NCBI GenBank assembly: GCA_030836365.1
Contig: JAURQB010000052.1
Coordinates: 1-5,292, forward strand
DNA: 5,292 nucleotides
Direction: 5' to 3'
Source: Bdellovibrionota bacterium
Lineage (GTDB): Bacteria > Bdellovibrionota > Bacteriovoracia > Bacteriovoracales > Bacteriovoracaceae
The position numbers were made by a program, and so were the translations under genes. The notes beneath the pieces are model-generated. The model was given only the letters and a program-made list of their open reading frames with translations. It searched no databases and was not told where the DNA came from. Of the stretch, positions 5,255 to 5,292 are shown piece after piece; the stretch's first letter is position 1; every line of letters begins with the position of its first letter.

Positions 5255-5292
5255 ATGAACCAAGTAACAAATAAAATTATTCCGGTAAAAAA
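5255..5292 (+). CDS. Possible start of a further operon gene, cut by the window edge
   Basis: An ATG 4 bases after the preceding stop opens a frame reading MNQVTNKIIPVK, which continues to the edge. The short spacing suits a sixth operon gene, but only a weak purine-rich stretch precedes it and 12 codons are too few to assign a family. A chance open frame is possible. Confidence 0.35.
   Translation, partial: MNQVTNKIIPVK

Overview
The window is mostly a tightly packed, plus-strand operon for the aspartate-to-diaminopimelate/lysine pathway. In order it carries a lysine-type aspartokinase (lysC, 366-1721), dihydrodipicolinate reductase (dapB, 1730-2425), dihydrodipicolinate synthase (dapA, 2415-3284), tetrahydrodipicolinate N-acyltransferase (dapD, 3287-4027), and a fold-type III PLP decarboxylase of the LysA superfamily (4039-5250). 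An open frame starting at 5255 runs off the right edge and may be a sixth gene. Neighbouring genes overlap or sit 2-11 bases apart, no terminator is visible between them, and each start has a Shine-Dalgarno match. The set therefore looks like one transcript.

Divergent from lysC, at 199-44 on the minus strand, is the 5' end of an aspartate-semialdehyde dehydrogenase gene (asd, gammaproteobacterial type). It keeps a good ribosome binding site and the nucleotide-binding N-terminus. The family match stops after about 41 codons, at a 24-base homopurine tract, and an in-frame stop follows at codon 52. This is a pseudogene, a recombination scar or an assembly error at the edge. The roughly 165 bases between the two ORFs hold plausible back-to-back promoters and no recognisable lysine riboswitch.

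Pathway logic: LysC makes aspartyl phosphate and Asd (damaged here) would make the semialdehyde. DapA condenses this with pyruvate, DapB reduces the product, and DapD acylates tetrahydrodipicolinate. The aminotransferase (DapC/ArgD), deacylase (DapE) and epimerase (DapF) are not in the window. The last gene occupies the place expected for diaminopimelate decarboxylase. However, its motifs (ELGRY, CTALD, NGG-x-NH) look more like the BtrK/PvsE/exosortase-associated decarboxylases than canonical LysA. It is the most interesting gene here.

Organism: an AT-leaning Gram-negative bacterium. The LysC and Asd types and the DapD (not DapH) overall architecture point to Gammaproteobacteria or a Bdellovibrionota-like lineage. 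The short DapB and short DapD make a typical enteric unlikely. I cannot name the genus. No RNA genes, insertion sequences or CRISPR arrays were seen.
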